A stretch of DNA of 56,908 bases from Candidatus Puniceispirillum sp. (GCA_028382965.1 JAOEUK010000011.1:1-56908); one strand, 5' to 3'. Counted from the first letter of the stretch, positions 44,143 through 55,216 are shown. Made by a program: numbers and translations. Notes: a model not told the origin generated them from the letters alone.

Positions 44143-46785
44143 CTAAACTATTTTCTTTTTTGAGGCTATCTTTTTACTTGCTGCTTTCTTCGCAGTAATT
44201 TTTTTTGCTGCTACTTTTTTGCCCGAGGCTTTCTTTGAGGCAGCCTTCTTATTGTCCACTTTTTTTACAGGTGCTTTTGCGGCCTTGGCAGTTAGCAACT
44301 CAAGTGCAGTTTCAAGTGTAATATCGGCTATATCATGAGCCTTGCCCAATGTGGCTCTTAGCTTGTTGTGTTCAACATATGGTCCAAACCTACCTTTTTT
44401 GACGTGAACCTCTCCGCCAGAGGGATGTTCACCAAGCAAACGCCCAGCTTTTTTTATAGCTTCAGCCAAAAGCACAACTGCGCGGTTAATACCTACTTCA
44501 AGAACATCGTCTTCGGATGGTAGGCTGGTAAATTTTCCTTGATATTTAAGATAGGGGCCAAAGCGACCAATACCGGCCTGAATCATGTCGCCACTTTCTG
44601 GATGTGGCTCAATATCACGCGGTAACGACAAGAGCCCCAGTGCAGCTTCAAGATCCAGACTTGCGGCACTTGTACCTTTTGGTAATGAGGCCCGTTTGGG
44701 TTTTTTTGTTTCCGGATCACCAATTTGAACATATGGACCATATGGACCATTGCGGAGATAAATTGGCAAGTCACTTGCCGGATCAGGGCCAAGCTCTTTG
44801 TCGGTCAAAGGGGGCTCGCCATCGCTATTGTCATTATGGTTAGTTAGTTGGCGGGTAAATTTACATTCGGGATAATTTGAGCAACCAACAAAGGCGCCAA
44901 ATTTTCCAAGTTTAAGCCCAAGCCTCCCATTATCACAATTAGGGCAAGAGCGCTTGAGGGCGCCGTCTTCACTTACTTGAAAGAAATGGGGTCCTAATTC
45001 TTCGTCAAGTACATCAAGAACATTGGTGATGGTCAAATCCTTGGTGCCATCAATTGCGACCTTAAAGTCACCCCAAAATTCTGCCAGCAGCGCTTTCCAG
45101 TCCAATGTGCCAGCGGAAACTTCGTCAAGTTGTGTTTCAAGCTGTGCAGTAAAATCATACTCAACGTAACGATCAAAAAAATTGCCAAGAAAAGTTGAAA
45201 CAAGCCGCCCCATATCTTCTGGGATAAAGCGGCCGTTGTCCTTTAGAACATAATTTCGGTTTTGCAACACTTGTATGATGGATGCATAGGTGGATGGCCG
45301 GCCAATGCCCAATTCTTCCATACGCTTTACAAGGCTCGCATCAGTAAAGCGCGGTGGTGGCTGGGTAAAATGTTGCTCCGGGGTAACAGCACGGATGTTC
45401 AGCTTGTCATCCTCTGCCATGTTGGGGAGTAATGTGGTATTATCGTCGCCGTCGGTGACTGCTTTTTTCTTATTATCAGTATCTTGTATGGCGTCCTTGC
45501 TTTCGCGGTAAACTGATAAAAAGCCATCAAATACCATTACTTGGCCACTGGCACGCATAGTCACGCTGCCCGCAGCATCGCCAATATTAATACCTGTTTG
45601 ATCCAACTCGGCAGATTGCATCTGGCTAGCGATGGAACGCTTCCAGATCAATTCATAAAGCCGCGACTGATCGTGATCAAGAAAGGCTCGCATGTCATTT
45701 GGGTGGCGAACAATTTCAGTAGGCCGGATTGCTTCATGAGCTTCTTGTGCATTTGCCGCTTTTGTTCTGTAAACACGGGGTTTTTCCGGCAAATAGCGTT
45801 GTCCAAAACGCTGTTCAATATTCTGCCGAATTGAGGTAATAGCTTCGCCGCCAAGCTGGACACCATCGGTTCGCATGTAGGTAATCAGACCGGTGGTTTC
45901 ACTGCCAATATTGATGCCTTCATAAAGTTTTTGAGCAATCTGCATTGTTCGGCTCGCTGAAAATCCAAGCTTTCGTGATGCCTCTTGCTGCAGGGTCGAT
46001 GTAGTGAAAGGTGGCTGTGGATTGCGACGAACGCGTTTAGTCTCGACTAATTGAACAGCAAGTCTGGCAACCGAAATTATATTAACGGCTTCAGCGGCGT
46101 CGACTTCATTTTTAATATCTAGCTTGGCAAGTTTATTGCCACCAAGATGGGTTAGACGGGCGATGAACTTTTCACCAGAACTAAGTCCAAGTAAAGCTTC
46201 AATGCTCCAATATTCTTCTGTAATAAAGGCTTCGATTTCGGCTTCGCGTTCACAGATTAGCCTTAGGGCAACAGATTGGACACGGCCCGCTGACCGTGAT
46301 CCGGGTAACTTGCGCCACAGGACCGGCGAGATCGAAAACCCAACAAGATAATCGAGCGCGCGCCGAGCCCGATACGCGTCAATTAATTCAATATCCAGTT
46401 GGCGTGGATTGTCCATCGCTGCAAGAATTGCTGTTTTTGTCACTTCGTTAAAGACCACTCGTTCAACATCGATACCATCAAGATGTTTAGTGTTTTTTAG
46501 CTGTTCGAGAACGTGCCAGCTAATAGCCTCTCCCTCACGGTCAGGGTCAGTGGCAAGAATTAACTTATCAGCCCCCTTAAGCGCTGAAGTGATATCCTTT
46601 AAGTGCTTTTCAGAACCTGATGAAATCTGCCATTTCATCTCAAAATTGCTATCTGGTAGCACAGACCCGTCTTTACTTGGTAGATCACAAACGTGACCAT
46701 AAGATGCAAGCACCTTGTATCCATCACCGAGGTAACGGTTAATGGTCTTGGCCTTGGCTGGAGATTCGACAACGACAACTTTCAT
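44143..46785 (-). CDS. topA: DNA topoisomerase I
   Basis: 880 residues. The TOPRIM domain starts KVVVVESPAKAKTINRYLG and includes ATDPDREGEAISWH. The active-site tyrosine is in TTGLITYMRTDGVQL. One zinc-finger-like element is CPNCDNGRLGLKL with CSNYPEC, followed by further repeats (RNGPYGPYVQIG). The last 45 residues are alanine/lysine repeats (KKAASKKASGKKVAAKK). It relaxes negative supercoils. The ATG at 46785 is preferred over an adjacent TTG. dprA, which usually precedes topA, is absent. Confidence 0.96.
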   Translation of the reverse strand: MKVVVVESPAKAKTINRYLGDGYKVLASYGHVCDLPSKDGSVLPDSNFEMKWQISSGSEKHLKDITSALKGADKLILATDPDREGEAISWHVLEQLKNTKHLDGIDVERVVFNEVTKTAILAAMDNPRQLDIELIDAYRARRALDYLVGFSISPVLWRKLPGSRSAGRVQSVALRLICEREAEIEAFITEEYWSIEALLGLSSGEKFIARLTHLGGNKLAKLDIKNEVDAAEAVNIISVARLAVQLVETKRVRRNPQPPFTTSTLQQEASRKLGFSASRTMQIAQKLYEGINIGSETTGLITYMRTDGVQLGGEAITSIRQNIEQRFGQRYLPEKPRVYRTKAANAQEAHEAIRPTEIVRHPNDMRAFLDHDQSRLYELIWKRSIASQMQSAELDQTGINIGDAAGSVTMRASGQVMVFDGFLSVYRESKDAIQDTDNKKKAVTDGDDNTTLLPNMAEDDKLNIRAVTPEQHFTQPPPRFTDASLVKRMEELGIGRPSTYASIIQVLQNRNYVLKDNGRFIPEDMGRLVSTFLGNFFDRYVEYDFTAQLETQLDEVSAGTLDWKALLAEFWGDFKVAIDGTKDLTITNVLDVLDEELGPHFFQVSEDGALKRSCPNCDNGRLGLKLGKFGAFVGCSNYPECKFTRQLTNHNDNSDGEPPLTDKELGPDPASDLPIYLRNGPYGPYVQIGDPETKKPKRASLPKGTSAASLDLEAALGLLSLPRDIEPHPESGDMIQAGIGRFGPYLKYQGKFTSLPSEDDVLEVGINRAVVLLAEAIKKAGRLLGEHPSGGEVHVKKGRFGPYVEHNKLRATLGKAHDIADITLETALELLTAKAAKAPVKKVDNKKAASKKASGKKVAAKKITAKKAASKKIASKKKIV

Positions 46786-46788
46786 CAA

Positions 46789-47099
46789 CTGGCCCTACTG
46801 TATTGTGAAAGGCTTGCGATAAAGGCAAAAATAGCATTTGTCAAAATTTCTAATGTTTTTTTTTGAATATTAGGCTGGTTTTGCAATGATTCTGGAAAAC
46901 GCCCTTTGAAATGGCCAAATTTTTTGGACGTCATAAGAGTTGGAAATAAGCTGTTAATAATCAACTTAGGAAGAAACTACAGTGACAAAATATTGGTCTG
47001 GTTAAAGCGATTCGTGCCAACTTCTGGGGACCATTCACATGAAAGCGAGATGGGCAGGCCTAGCAACGCGTCAGCTTTAAAATTGCTTCTTAATGAGGT
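46789..47099. other. Gap between plsY and topA
   Basis: 311 bases without a recognisable gene on either strand. A plus-strand frame from 46906 runs antisense into plsY and has no family features. Relatives carry dprA here; I find no readable remnant of it. Confidence 0.55.
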
Positions 47100-47699
47100 T
47101 TATTTGGCACCAATTTTTGTTTCTGTGCCATTTAATAATCGGCGAATATTTTCTTGGTGGCGGCTCCAAACTAGCACACTCACAATAAATATCGCAATTT
47201 GCGCCACCCTATCATCAAGTAACAAAAAACCTCCGAGACCACACGCAAACATTGCCAACAAAGCTGAAAGTGATGAATAGCGTGAAATAAGGGCTGTAAT
47301 TAACCAGACAAAAACAAATAACAAGCCAATACGAATATCGAGTGTGGCAAGTGCAGCAAGGCTGGTTGCAACACCTTTTCCACCTTTGAACTTCAACCAT
47401 ATAGGAAAGCAATGGCCGGCCACCACAAGAATAGCGGCAAGTGAGGTTAATGTAGAATTTGTTAGTTGATTGGAAAGTAAAACTGCAATGGCGCCTTTTC
47501 CTGAATCAAAAAATAGGGTTGCAATTGCTAATTTTTTATTGCCGGTGCGAAGTACATTTGTAGCCCCTATATTGCCGCTTCCAACCTGCCGGATATCGCC
47601 TTCACCAGCCAGTTTTGTGATAATCAGGCCAAACGGTATGCTGCCGAGTCCGTAGGCAAGACATATAATCATTAATAAAGACTCGAAGGCATCAAGCAT
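47100..47699 (-). CDS. plsY: Acyl-phosphate glycerol-3-phosphate acyltransferase
   Basis: 199 residues with several membrane helices. The three motif regions of PlsY are visible: YGLGSIPFGLIIT, VGSGNIGATNVLRTGNKK and AGHCFPIWLKFKGGKGVAT. It transfers acyl groups from acyl-phosphate to glycerol-3-phosphate at the start of phospholipid synthesis. It follows pyrC by 38 bases. Confidence 0.95.
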   Translation of the reverse strand: MLDAFESLLMIICLAYGLGSIPFGLIITKLAGEGDIRQVGSGNIGATNVLRTGNKKLAIATLFFDSGKGAIAVLLSNQLTNSTLTSLAAILVVAGHCFPIWLKFKGGKGVATSLAALATLDIRIGLLFVFVWLITALISRYSSLSALLAMFACGLGGFLLLDDRVAQIAIFIVSVLVWSRHQENIRRLLNGTETKIGAK

Positions 47700-47737
47700 A
47701 TGTTGTGTCCTTCCCGATAAAGGAAGTCATAAAAGGA

Positions 47738-49024
47738 TTAATCGCGGCTGAATATAGCCATGCCCTTGACATAGGTTGCGTCAACAAGGCCCTGAACTGG
47801 CTGTGATTCAAACGGTGTGATTCGAGAATCTGAAATGAAATTGGCCCCTGAGATAATCCAGCTGCTATCAGGACGGAAAAGAATAAAATCGGCATTGCAA
47901 CCTGGGCTTAATGTACCGCCTTCAATATCAAGAATTGTTGCTGGTGCTAGGCTTAGAGATTCAATCATTTGGGTCATGCTGATTTGGCCTTGATGAACAA
48001 GTGTAAGAGAGAGCGCAAGTAATGTATCAACAGCGGATGCGCCTGGTTGTGCTGTGCCAAAGGGCTGCATTTTTGCATCACGATCAACCGGCATATGATC
48101 CGATGAAATTGCGTCAATTGTTCTGTCTGCAAGCCCTTCAATAACGGCTTGGCGATCATCTTCGCAGCGTAACGGGGGAGATAATTTGAAGGCTGTGTTA
48201 TAAGTGCTGACAGCTAGTTCATTTAGCAGAAAGTAGGGTGGTGAAGTATCTGCGGTTACTGCCAAACCTTCTGCTTTGGCCTTGCGAACTGCATCGATTC
48301 CAGCGCGGGTGGAAATATGGGCAACGTGATAGCGAGCGGGCGACCTACGCAGTATGTGAAGGTCGCGGTCAATTATTATAACCTCAGCCTCGCTCGGGCT
48401 ACCGATCAAGCCAAGCCTTGTGGAGGTTTCGCTCTCGTTCATTTCACTGCCAATAGTCAGCGAATGGTCTTCACAATGCTGAATGAACGGCTTGTCAAGC
48501 ATGTTGCTATAGGCAAGCAGTCTGCGCATCACAAGACTGTCTCTAATCGACGATGTGCAATTGGTAAAGCCAACTGCGCCTGCTTCTGCCATCAGCCCTA
48601 GCTCTGCCATTTCTTCGCCAGCTAGGCTCCTTGTTGCAGCGCCATACGCATACATGCGCGGTCCGCTGATTCGTGAGGCACGAAGGCATAATGAATCAAT
48701 CGCGCTGGCTTCGTCAATTACTGGCCTGGTATTTGGCAGACAAGCGAGTGCTGTGATTCCGCCATTGGCAGCCGCTGCAAGTAGTGTAGAAAGACTCTCC
48801 AGATGTTCGGAACCCGGATCAGCAGATTGCACACGCATATCAACAATACCTGGGGCTAAAATAGTTTTTTTACAATCAACAGATCGCGCAATTTTGTTGT
48901 CTTTGAGCGGTGTTCCAAGTCCAATTGCAGTTATCACGCCATCTTTAATATCCATATATCCAAGGCCATCGATAGATTGGGATGGGTCAACAAGATGAGC
49001 GTTGAAAAAGCGGGCACCTGTCAT
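47738..49024 (-). CDS. pyrC: Dihydroorotase-like protein (PyrC), HxH motif missing
   Basis: 428 residues of the amidohydrolase superfamily, next to pyrB. The usual GxxDxHxH metal site reads [17 protein letters not shown], so the first two histidines are absent, while later ligands remain in [21 protein letters not shown] and [11 protein letters not shown]. PyrB-linked pseudo-dihydroorotases that lack ligands and serve to assemble aspartate transcarbamoylase are known in Pseudomonas; this could be similar. Start at 49024 because it gives an ATGA overlap with pyrB. Confidence 0.82.
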   Translation of the reverse strand: MTGARFFNAHLVDPSQSIDGLGYMDIKDGVITAIGLGTPLKDNKIARSVDCKKTILAPGIVDMRVQSADPGSEHLESLSTLLAAAANGGITALACLPNTRPVIDEASAIDSLCLRASRISGPRMYAYGAATRSLAGEEMAELGLMAEAGAVGFTNCTSSIRDSLVMRRLLAYSNMLDKPFIQHCEDHSLTIGSEMNESETSTRLGLIGSPSEAEVIIIDRDLHILRRSPARYHVAHISTRAGIDAVRKAKAEGLAVTADTSPPYFLLNELAVSTYNTAFKLSPPLRCEDDRQAVIEGLADRTIDAISSDHMPVDRDAKMQPFGTAQPGASAVDTLLALSLTLVHQGQISMTQMIESLSLAPATILDIEGGTLSPGCNADFILFRPDSSWIISGANFISDSRITPFESQPVQGLVDATYVKGMAIFSRD

Positions 49025-49992
49025 TGTGACCTCGCAATTAAAGCTTCCAGGCAAGCCATGCGGGCAGCCACCCCCATTTCCACCTGCATGCGGATAAGAC
49101 TTTTTTCAACGTCATCAGCTGTGCCGGAGTCAATTTCAACGCCGCGATTCATTGGGCCAGGATGCATTACCAACGCTTTTGGAGCGGCACGCATCAATTT
49201 ACGGCTATCAAGGCCAAACAAATTAAAATATTCGCGCTGAGACGGTGTTTCTGTGCCAGCCATGCGTTCGGTTTGCAATCGGAGCATCATTACTATATCA
49301 CAGCCCTCAATTCCAGCCTCAAAATCGGTGTAGACTGAAACGCCCATATTGCCAATATTGGCGGGTAAAAGCGTTACGGGGCAAACAAGCCGTATTTCTG
49401 CACCAAGTGTTCCAAGAAGGTGAATATTGGATCGCGCAACACGGCTATTGGCAATGTCACCGCAAATGGCAATCTTTAATCCTTCGATCCTGCCTATGCG
49501 CCGACGAATGGTTAAAGCATCAAGAAGTGCTTGAGTAGGGTGTTCATGTCGGCCATCACCAGCATTTATCACAGCAGCATCAACATGTTGACTAAGTAAT
49601 AATGCAGCGCCTGAACAATTGTGGCGGACCACAATAATATCAGGGTGCATAGCGTTCAACGTCGTCGCTGTATCAAGAAGGGTTTCACCTTTCTTGACTG
49701 ATGAACCTGCAACTGAAATGTTGAGAACCGAACCACCAAGCCGCTTTGCTGCAAGCTCAAAGGATACGCGTGTGCGAGTAGAGTTCTCATAAAACAAGTT
49801 GATTATAGTTTTGCCGTTAAGTGCGTCACTGACGCCATCATGCGGATTATCGGCGAACATATGTCCACGATCCAAAAGCTTGCAAATTTCAATTGGAGAC
49901 ATGCCTTCGATGCCAAGCAGGTGTCGGTTTGTTAAAATAACCGGCCCGCTGCCGCCACTAGATTGGTCGTGTGTTGAAATCTTATTAGTCAT
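49021..49992 (-). CDS. pyrB: Aspartate carbamoyltransferase catalytic subunit
   Basis: 323 residues. The carbamoyl phosphate site is [20 protein letters not shown] and later VVRHNCSGA and [12 protein letters not shown] are conserved. [12 protein letters not shown]-type text ([15 protein letters not shown]) marks the end of the aspartate domain. It performs the committed step of pyrimidine synthesis. No pyrI follows; pyrC overlaps its stop by four bases. Confidence 0.95.
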   Translation of the reverse strand: MTNKISTHDQSSGGSGPVILTNRHLLGIEGMSPIEICKLLDRGHMFADNPHDGVSDALNGKTIINLFYENSTRTRVSFELAAKRLGGSVLNISVAGSSVKKGETLLDTATTLNAMHPDIIVVRHNCSGAALLLSQHVDAAVINAGDGRHEHPTQALLDALTIRRRIGRIEGLKIAICGDIANSRVARSNIHLLGTLGAEIRLVCPVTLLPANIGNMGVSVYTDFEAGIEGCDIVMMLRLQTERMAGTETPSQREYFNLFGLDSRKLMRAAPKALVMHPGPMNRGVEIDSGTADDVEKSLIRMQVEMGVAARMACLEALIARSQ

Positions 49993-50075
49993 GCAATTAT
50001 TTTACTACCGTAACTGGCGTCGTCGGTCTAGCGTTAAATGAAAACGTTTATTTATTGATTAAAAGTCAACAGTTG

Positions 50076-50579
50076 TCACGGTTGGGGTGGCGTAGTTATG
50101 AGGTCTCTTCTGGCCCGTTCATCATTCATGGTATCCAGTGCCGATTGCAAAATCCAGCATGCGGCAAGTGCATCACGGCGTTGTGCACGCTTTTTACGGG
50201 TCATATCTGCCGCCACCATCGCGCGTTCTACTGCTTGGGTTGATAGGCGTTCATCTTGGAACCCAATTGGTATATCTCTCAATTTTAAAAATTCATGGGC
50301 AAAATCGCGAACTGAATCACAGCGTGGGCCTGCGCTGCCATCCATATTAATTGGCCAGCCAAGAACCAACCCACCTATGGATTCGGAGTTAATTATTTCT
50401 ATGATTGCCCCAGCATCTGGTATAAATTTTTTACGATAAACTATTTTAAGAGGTGAAGCTATTTTCAACCCAGGATCAGACAGCGCAAGGCCAATGGTTT
50501 TCTTGCCAATATCAAGTCCGAGCAGGCGCTGACCCGGAGAAATCGTCGTGTTCAGATCGTTTGTCTTGCAGATAGTCAT
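50076..50579 (-). CDS. ruvX: Putative Holliday junction resolvase RuvX (YqgF)
   Basis: 167 residues. RNase H-like motifs are LLGLDIGKKTIGLALSD, GLVLGWPINMDGSAGPRC and FQDERLSTQAVER, with the last Asp in KRAQRRDALAACWIL. The family resolves Holliday junctions or processes pre-16S rRNA. It lies 83 bases before pyrB on the minus strand and is divergent from gatC. Confidence 0.93.
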   Translation of the reverse strand: MTICKTNDLNTTISPGQRLLGLDIGKKTIGLALSDPGLKIASPLKIVYRKKFIPDAGAIIEIINSESIGGLVLGWPINMDGSAGPRCDSVRDFAHEFLKLRDIPIGFQDERLSTQAVERAMVAADMTRKKRAQRRDALAACWILQSALDTMNDERARRDLITTPPQP

Positions 50580-50635
50580 GCTGAGTGATAAGTCACCAGT
50601 AGAAATTGTTTACTAACAGCAAGAAGCACATTGAT

Positions 50636-50923
50636 ATGGCCGTTGACAAGACCATAGTGGCAAAAATCGCCCGTTTAGCCCGGATTAATGTTCCTGATGA
50701 GCGTCTTGAACCGCTTGCTGCCGAATTAAATGGCATTCTAAATTGGATTGCCGAACTCGACGAATTGAAAACGGATCATGTCGCGCCACTTGCCAGTGTT
50801 ACCGATCATGCCTTACCAATGCGTGATGATGTTGTTACTGATGGAAACTGTCTTGATGACATCCTTTCTAATGTTCCAGAAAGTGCCAGTGGTTTCTTTG
50901 TTGTCCCTAAGGTGGTTGAATAA
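50636..50923 (+). CDS. gatC: Aspartyl/glutamyl-tRNA amidotransferase subunit C
   Basis: 95 residues from the ATG at 50636, the usual length; the frame opens earlier at 50606 but that part is not conserved. [20 protein letters not shown] and [14 protein letters not shown] are family features, with [12 protein letters not shown] near the end. It stabilises the GatA-GatB complex that amidates misacylated Glu-tRNAGln or Asp-tRNAAsn. The stop overlaps gatA by one base. Confidence 0.95.
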   Translation: MAVDKTIVAKIARLARINVPDERLEPLAAELNGILNWIAELDELKTDHVAPLASVTDHALPMRDDVVTDGNCLDDILSNVPESASGFFVVPKVVE

Positions 50924-52404
50924 TGTCTGACCTGCTTGATTTAAATGCGGTTGAGGCGCGTAAGGCACTTATCAAAAAGTCTATTTCAGCGGTTGAACTA
51001 ACCACAGCCTATTTAGGAGCGGCTGAAGCGACGGCAGGTCTCAATAATTATGTTAATTTGACAGCTGAACACGCTCTTTCTATGGCCGCTGAGTCTGATA
51101 AACGGATAAACGAAGGTGCGCCAGGGTTACTTGAAGGGCTACCAATTGGTGTGAAAGATTTATTTTGTACCAAAGGAGTGACAAGTACAGCTTGTTCAAA
51201 CATTCTGAGAGGATTTGTTCCACCCTATGAAAGCACTGTAACATCTAATCTTTGGAATGCTGGTGGAGTGATGCTTGGCAAGCTGAATTGTGATGAATTT
51301 GCAATGGGATCAGGGAATGAGACTAGTGTATATGGTCCAGCGATAAACCCCTGGCAGGGTAGCGATAAAGTTGATCTGGTTCCAGGGGGGTCGTCCGGAG
51401 GTTCTGCATCTGCGGTTGCTGCTCGATCTGCCTTAATGGCTACTGGAACAGATACAGGTGGATCTATTCGTCAGCCTGCGGCATTTTGCGGAGTTGTTGG
51501 CCTAAAGCCCACTTATGGCCGCTGTTCGCGCTGGGGCATTGTTGCTTTTGCTTCCTCGCTCGACCAAGCCGGCCCATTCACACGAAATGTAGCGGATAAT
51601 GCGCTGATGATGTCAGCAATGGCCAGTTATGATTTAAAAGACTCAACCTCAACCAAAATTCCGTTGCAAGATTTGATGGGGGCACTCGATAGAGGCGTGA
51701 AGGGCCTAAAAATTGGAGTGCCACGTGAATATGTCATGGATGGCATGGATAATGAGGTCGTCAATTTGTGGGAGCAGGGGCAAGCATGGCTGCGTGAGGC
51801 TGGTGCTGAGCTTGTTGACGTGTCATTGCCGCACACGAAATATGCACTACCTGCTTACTATATTATTGCCCCTGCTGAAGCGTCCTCCAATCTTGCGAGA
51901 TATGACGGTGTACGTTACGGCACGCGTGTTGATGCTGACACGCTTGATGGAATGTATGAGGCAACGCGCGCTGCCGGTTTTGGGGATGAAGTCCAACGCC
52001 GGATTATGATTGGTACATATGTGCTTTCAGCGGGTTATTACGATGCCTATTACCTTAAGGCGCAGAAAGTGCGCCGTTTGATCAAAGATGATTTTGATAC
52101 AGTGTATCAGACTGTTGATGCGATATTGACACCGGCAACCCCATCAGCTGCGTTTCCGGTTGGCCGCAAAATCGATGATCCAGTAACAAACTTCCTTAAT
52201 GACGTTTTCACAGTGCCTGCAAATCTAGCTGGATTGCCGGGAATTGTAGTGCCAGGTGGGCTAACGAGTAATGGGTTGCCGTTGGGCCTTCAAGTGTTAG
52301 GTCGTCCATTTGATGAAGCGGGTCTTTATCGGGTAGCTGCTGTTCTTGAAGACGCGGCGGGGTTTACCTTCAAAGCGGCTCGTATAGCTGGAGGTGGATC
52401 ATGA
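50923..52404 (+). CDS. gatA: Aspartyl/glutamyl-tRNA amidotransferase subunit A
   Basis: 493 residues. The amidase Ser-cisSer-Lys triad is visible: Lys78 in LPIGVKDLF, the [13 protein letters not shown] serine, and [15 protein letters not shown]. It releases ammonia from glutamine for the transamidation. It overlaps gatC by one base and gatB by four, so the three are made in a coupled fashion. Confidence 0.97.
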   Translation: MSDLLDLNAVEARKALIKKSISAVELTTAYLGAAEATAGLNNYVNLTAEHALSMAAESDKRINEGAPGLLEGLPIGVKDLFCTKGVTSTACSNILRGFVPPYESTVTSNLWNAGGVMLGKLNCDEFAMGSGNETSVYGPAINPWQGSDKVDLVPGGSSGGSASAVAARSALMATGTDTGGSIRQPAAFCGVVGLKPTYGRCSRWGIVAFASSLDQAGPFTRNVADNALMMSAMASYDLKDSTSTKIPLQDLMGALDRGVKGLKIGVPREYVMDGMDNEVVNLWEQGQAWLREAGAELVDVSLPHTKYALPAYYIIAPAEASSNLARYDGVRYGTRVDADTLDGMYEATRAAGFGDEVQRRIMIGTYVLSAGYYDAYYLKAQKVRRLIKDDFDTVYQTVDAILTPATPSAAFPVGRKIDDPVTNFLNDVFTVPANLAGLPGIVVPGGLTSNGLPLGLQVLGRPFDEAGLYRVAAVLEDAAGFTFKAARIAGGGS

Positions 52405-53861
52405 GTAATCTTGTGTCAGGACGTACTGGGGACTGGGAAGTTGTCATTGGTCTTGAAGTCCACGCACAAGTAACGAGCAAGGCAAAGCTGTTTTCTGGTG
52501 CATCAGCGAGTTTCGGAGCTGCACCAAACGAAAACGTATCTCTTGTTGATGCCGCAATGCCAGGCATGTTACCAGTTATTAATCGTGAGTGTGTTTATCA
52601 GGCCATTCGAACTGGACTTGGGTTAAAAGCGAAAATAAATTTGAAAAGTGTGTTTGATCGCAAAAACTATTTTTATGCTGATTTGCCCCAAGGCTACCAG
52701 ATTAGTCAATTCAAAGACCCTGTTGTTGGTGAGGGAGTGTTGCGGATTGTGCTGGCAGATGGCAGCACTCGTGACATTGGTATTGAACGGCTGCATCTCG
52801 AACAGGATGCAGGTAAATCGATGCATGACCAGCATCCAAGCAAGAGTTATATTGACTTAAACCGTACAGGCATTGCTCTTATGGAAATTGTCTCTAGGCC
52901 TGATATGCGGTCATCAGCTGAAGCAGCGTCTTATGTTCGTAAATTGCGTTCTATCCTGCGCTATTTAGAAACTTGTGATGGTAATATGGAGGAGGGATCA
53001 CTTAGGGCTGACGTCAATGTTTCGGTGCGCCGTCCCGGTGAGCCGCTTGGTACTCGGACAGAAACTAAGAATCTGAATTCACTTCGGTTTATTCAGTTGG
53101 CAATTGATCATGAAGTGGTGCGCCAGATCGAGGTTCTTGAAGATGGCGGTGAAATTGATCAGGAAACCAGACTGTTCGACATCAGTACTGGTGCCACGCG
53201 TACCATGCGTAGCAAAGAAGATGCGCATGATTACCGTTATTTTCCTGATCCTGATTTGCTGCCTATGGTTGTTACCCAAGATGAAGTTGATGAACTTGCT
53301 TCTTGTTTACCAGAGCTCCCTGATGATATCCGAGACCGTCTCATCGGAAACTATGGTTTATCTGCCTACGACGCATCTGTTATTACCGAAGAGCGCGAGA
53401 CTGCCCTATATTATGAAGCAGCTAGTAATAATGCAGACCGCAAACTTGTAGCAAATTGGATGACAGTAGAGCTATTTGGAGCTTTGAACAAATCTGGTCA
53501 AAGCCTCACAGACTGTTTGGTTTCGCCAAAGATGCTAAGTGCATTGGTTGGTCTGATAAGTGATGGAACCATTTCTGGCCGAATTGCAAAAGATGTTTTT
53601 TGCGAAATGTTTGAAACTGGCAAGGATGCTGCAACGGTTGTTGAGGAAAAGGGTCTCAAACAAGTCTCAGACAGTGACGAGATTGAGGTGTTGATTGATG
53701 AGGTCCTTGCTGCAAACCAGGATAAAGTTTTGGAGTATCGCAGCGGGAAAGATAAACTGTTCGGATTTTTTGTTGGCCAAGTCATGAAGGCATCTCGCGG
53801 ACAGGCAAATCCAGGCATGGTGAACGAGACCTTGCGAATTAAGCTTGATGTTTCCAGTTAA
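52401..53861 (+). CDS. gatB: Aspartyl/glutamyl-tRNA amidotransferase subunit B
   Basis: 486 residues. [20 protein letters not shown] and [17 protein letters not shown] open the cradle domain. [20 protein letters not shown] and [11 protein letters not shown] are also standard, and the tail domain ([15 protein letters not shown]) ends the protein. It activates the tRNA-bound acid and transfers ammonia to it. Its stop overlaps the convergent LysR stop. Confidence 0.97.
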   Translation: MSNLVSGRTGDWEVVIGLEVHAQVTSKAKLFSGASASFGAAPNENVSLVDAAMPGMLPVINRECVYQAIRTGLGLKAKINLKSVFDRKNYFYADLPQGYQISQFKDPVVGEGVLRIVLADGSTRDIGIERLHLEQDAGKSMHDQHPSKSYIDLNRTGIALMEIVSRPDMRSSAEAASYVRKLRSILRYLETCDGNMEEGSLRADVNVSVRRPGEPLGTRTETKNLNSLRFIQLAIDHEVVRQIEVLEDGGEIDQETRLFDISTGATRTMRSKEDAHDYRYFPDPDLLPMVVTQDEVDELASCLPELPDDIRDRLIGNYGLSAYDASVITEERETALYYEAASNNADRKLVANWMTVELFGALNKSGQSLTDCLVSPKMLSALVGLISDGTISGRIAKDVFCEMFETGKDAATVVEEKGLKQVSDSDEIEVLIDEVLAANQDKVLEYRSGKDKLFGFFVGQVMKASRGQANPGMVNETLRIKLDVSS

Positions 53862-54808
53862 AGAGCTGCACGGCGGGCTGCGTCAGTTGGTGGGGATTCT
53901 AACGCATCCCAATATGGCTTGGGTTGGTAAAGGGAGCAAAGAAACGCTAAAAATACGTCTATTTTTGGAATGGAATGGCGACTGGACACAGTCACGGCAT
54001 AGATTGGATGGTCTTCCATGACTAATTGGTCAAGAACAGTTGTGAGTGTGCCTGCCTGAAGATTATTAGCAGTCATATAGTTTGGTAGCATGGCAATACC
54101 ACCGTCATTTAATACTGCTCGCAGAATAGCATCTCCACTGTCTGCCATGATATTTCCACAAACCTTTATGGTGGTTGAGGTACCATAATCATTTTGAAAA
54201 TGCCAAAAATTGCTATTGCTGGCGGCACTCCGAGTAATTAATTGGTGAGAAGATAACTCACTCGGTTTAGTTGGCACACCATTAATAGCTAAATAATTTG
54301 GGGTTGCAACCAGTCGACGACTGTTCGCTGCTAATTCCGTATAAACTAAGAAGTCATGATCGCTGTGAGGTGTATACCGAACAGACAAATCAAAACCAGA
54401 TTCCATTAGGTCGGTTGGAATGTCATTACCTTTGAGCTCGACTGAAAGGTGTGGGTATTGTCTCAGAAGAGCAGGGAGGTGAGGTGCAATATGTCTATTT
54501 GCAAAGCCTCTAGGTGCCTCAACCTTTAAATTGCCTTTTACAGTTCCAGTGGCACTGCGCACTTCTGCGTCGGCCTTATCAAGATCAGCCAAGATACGCT
54601 GACATTTTCCTAAATAGGACGCACCAACTTCAGTAAGTGCTATGTGACGTGTTGTTCGGGTAAAAAGCTGCGCACCAAGCTGGTTTTCAAGTGCTGCAAT
54701 ATGCTTTGAAATTGCTGACGGCGATAGAGCGAGTTGCCGTGCAGCCCTGTTTAAAGCTTTGGCGTCTGCAACCGCCAAAAATATCCGCATTGATGCAAGT
54801 TGGTCCAA
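53858..54808 (-). CDS. LysR family transcriptional regulator
   Basis: 316 residues. The winged helix-turn-helix is [20 protein letters not shown] and [19 protein letters not shown]; the effector-binding domain follows ([20 protein letters not shown]). This is the CrgA-like LysR type. The start is a TTG at 54808: GGAGGAG lies eight bases upstream and relatives begin just there ([10 protein letters not shown]); the frame upstream to 54862 has no similarity. The target is unknown: no divergent gene except a tRNA lies beside it. Confidence 0.9.
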   Translation of the reverse strand: MDQLASMRIFLAVADAKALNRAARQLALSPSAISKHIAALENQLGAQLFTRTTRHIALTEVGASYLGKCQRILADLDKADAEVRSATGTVKGNLKVEAPRGFANRHIAPHLPALLRQYPHLSVELKGNDIPTDLMESGFDLSVRYTPHSDHDFLVYTELAANSRRLVATPNYLAINGVPTKPSELSSHQLITRSAASNSNFWHFQNDYGTSTTIKVCGNIMADSGDAILRAVLNDGGIAMLPNYMTANNLQAGTLTTVLDQLVMEDHPIYAVTVSSRHSIPKIDVFLAFLCSLYQPKPYWDALESPPTDAARRAAL

Positions 54809-54981
54809 TAATACTTCTCCTCCGTAGAATATTAATATCCATTTTTTAACACCCGTTTGCAAACTGACTTATTTTATTACGTTTTAGCAATGTAAAAACA
54901 AAATAAAAAGGTGATTTTGGTATTTGACAGTGAAGTAAATCAAAGTTACAGAGATGACGGCATACGCCGTGTACTTTCAAA

Positions 54982-55015
54982 CATAGTTCAAATCACTTTT
55001 GTGATTTTGACTATG
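54982..55015. repeat. 15-bp imperfect palindrome before tRNA-Ser
   Basis: CATAGTTCAAATCAC (54982-54996) and GTGATTTTGACTATG (55001-55015) pair in 13 of 15 positions around TTTT. It ends eight bases before the tRNA. It could be an operator, a hairpin between LysR and tRNA transcripts, or a recombination-related site. Confidence 0.5.
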
Positions 55016-55022
55016 CCCCGGC

Positions 55023-55114
55023 GGGGGGGTGGCCGAGTGGCTGAAGGCGGCGGTTTGCTAAATCGTTAAAGGAAGAAATTCCTTTCGGGGGTTCGAATCC
55101 CTTCCCCCCCGCCA
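55023..55114 (+). tRNA. tRNA-Ser (anticodon GCU)
   Basis: The acceptor stem is seven G paired with seven C. The D-arm is GGCCGAGTGGCTGAAGGC, the anticodon loop reads TTTGCTAAAT with GCT, the long variable arm is AAAGGAAGAAATTCCTTTC and the T-arm has GTTCGAATC. CCA is encoded. An integrase starts about 100 bases downstream, so the 3' end is a likely attachment site. Confidence 0.95.
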
Positions 55115-55176
55115 TTTCTTTTCATTCCTCTAAGTTGTTTGATCTTACTGTATTTTTGTAAATGCTGTGGTTTAGC

Positions 55177-55198
55177 TTTGTACCAAGGTTTGTACCAA
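55177..55198 (+). repeat. Direct repeat TTTGTACCAA before the integrase
   Basis: TTTGTACCAA occurs at 55177-55186 and 55189-55198, a 12-base period, just before the integrase start. It resembles a pair of arm-type or operator sites for a recombinase, but this is inference from position. Confidence 0.4.
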
Positions 55199-55216
55199 AG
55201 TACAGGGGTTTGGCCT

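Noticed and set aside
46906-47280. A 124-codon plus-strand frame between topA and plsY
   Set aside because: More than half of it is antisense to plsY and the rest has no protein features.
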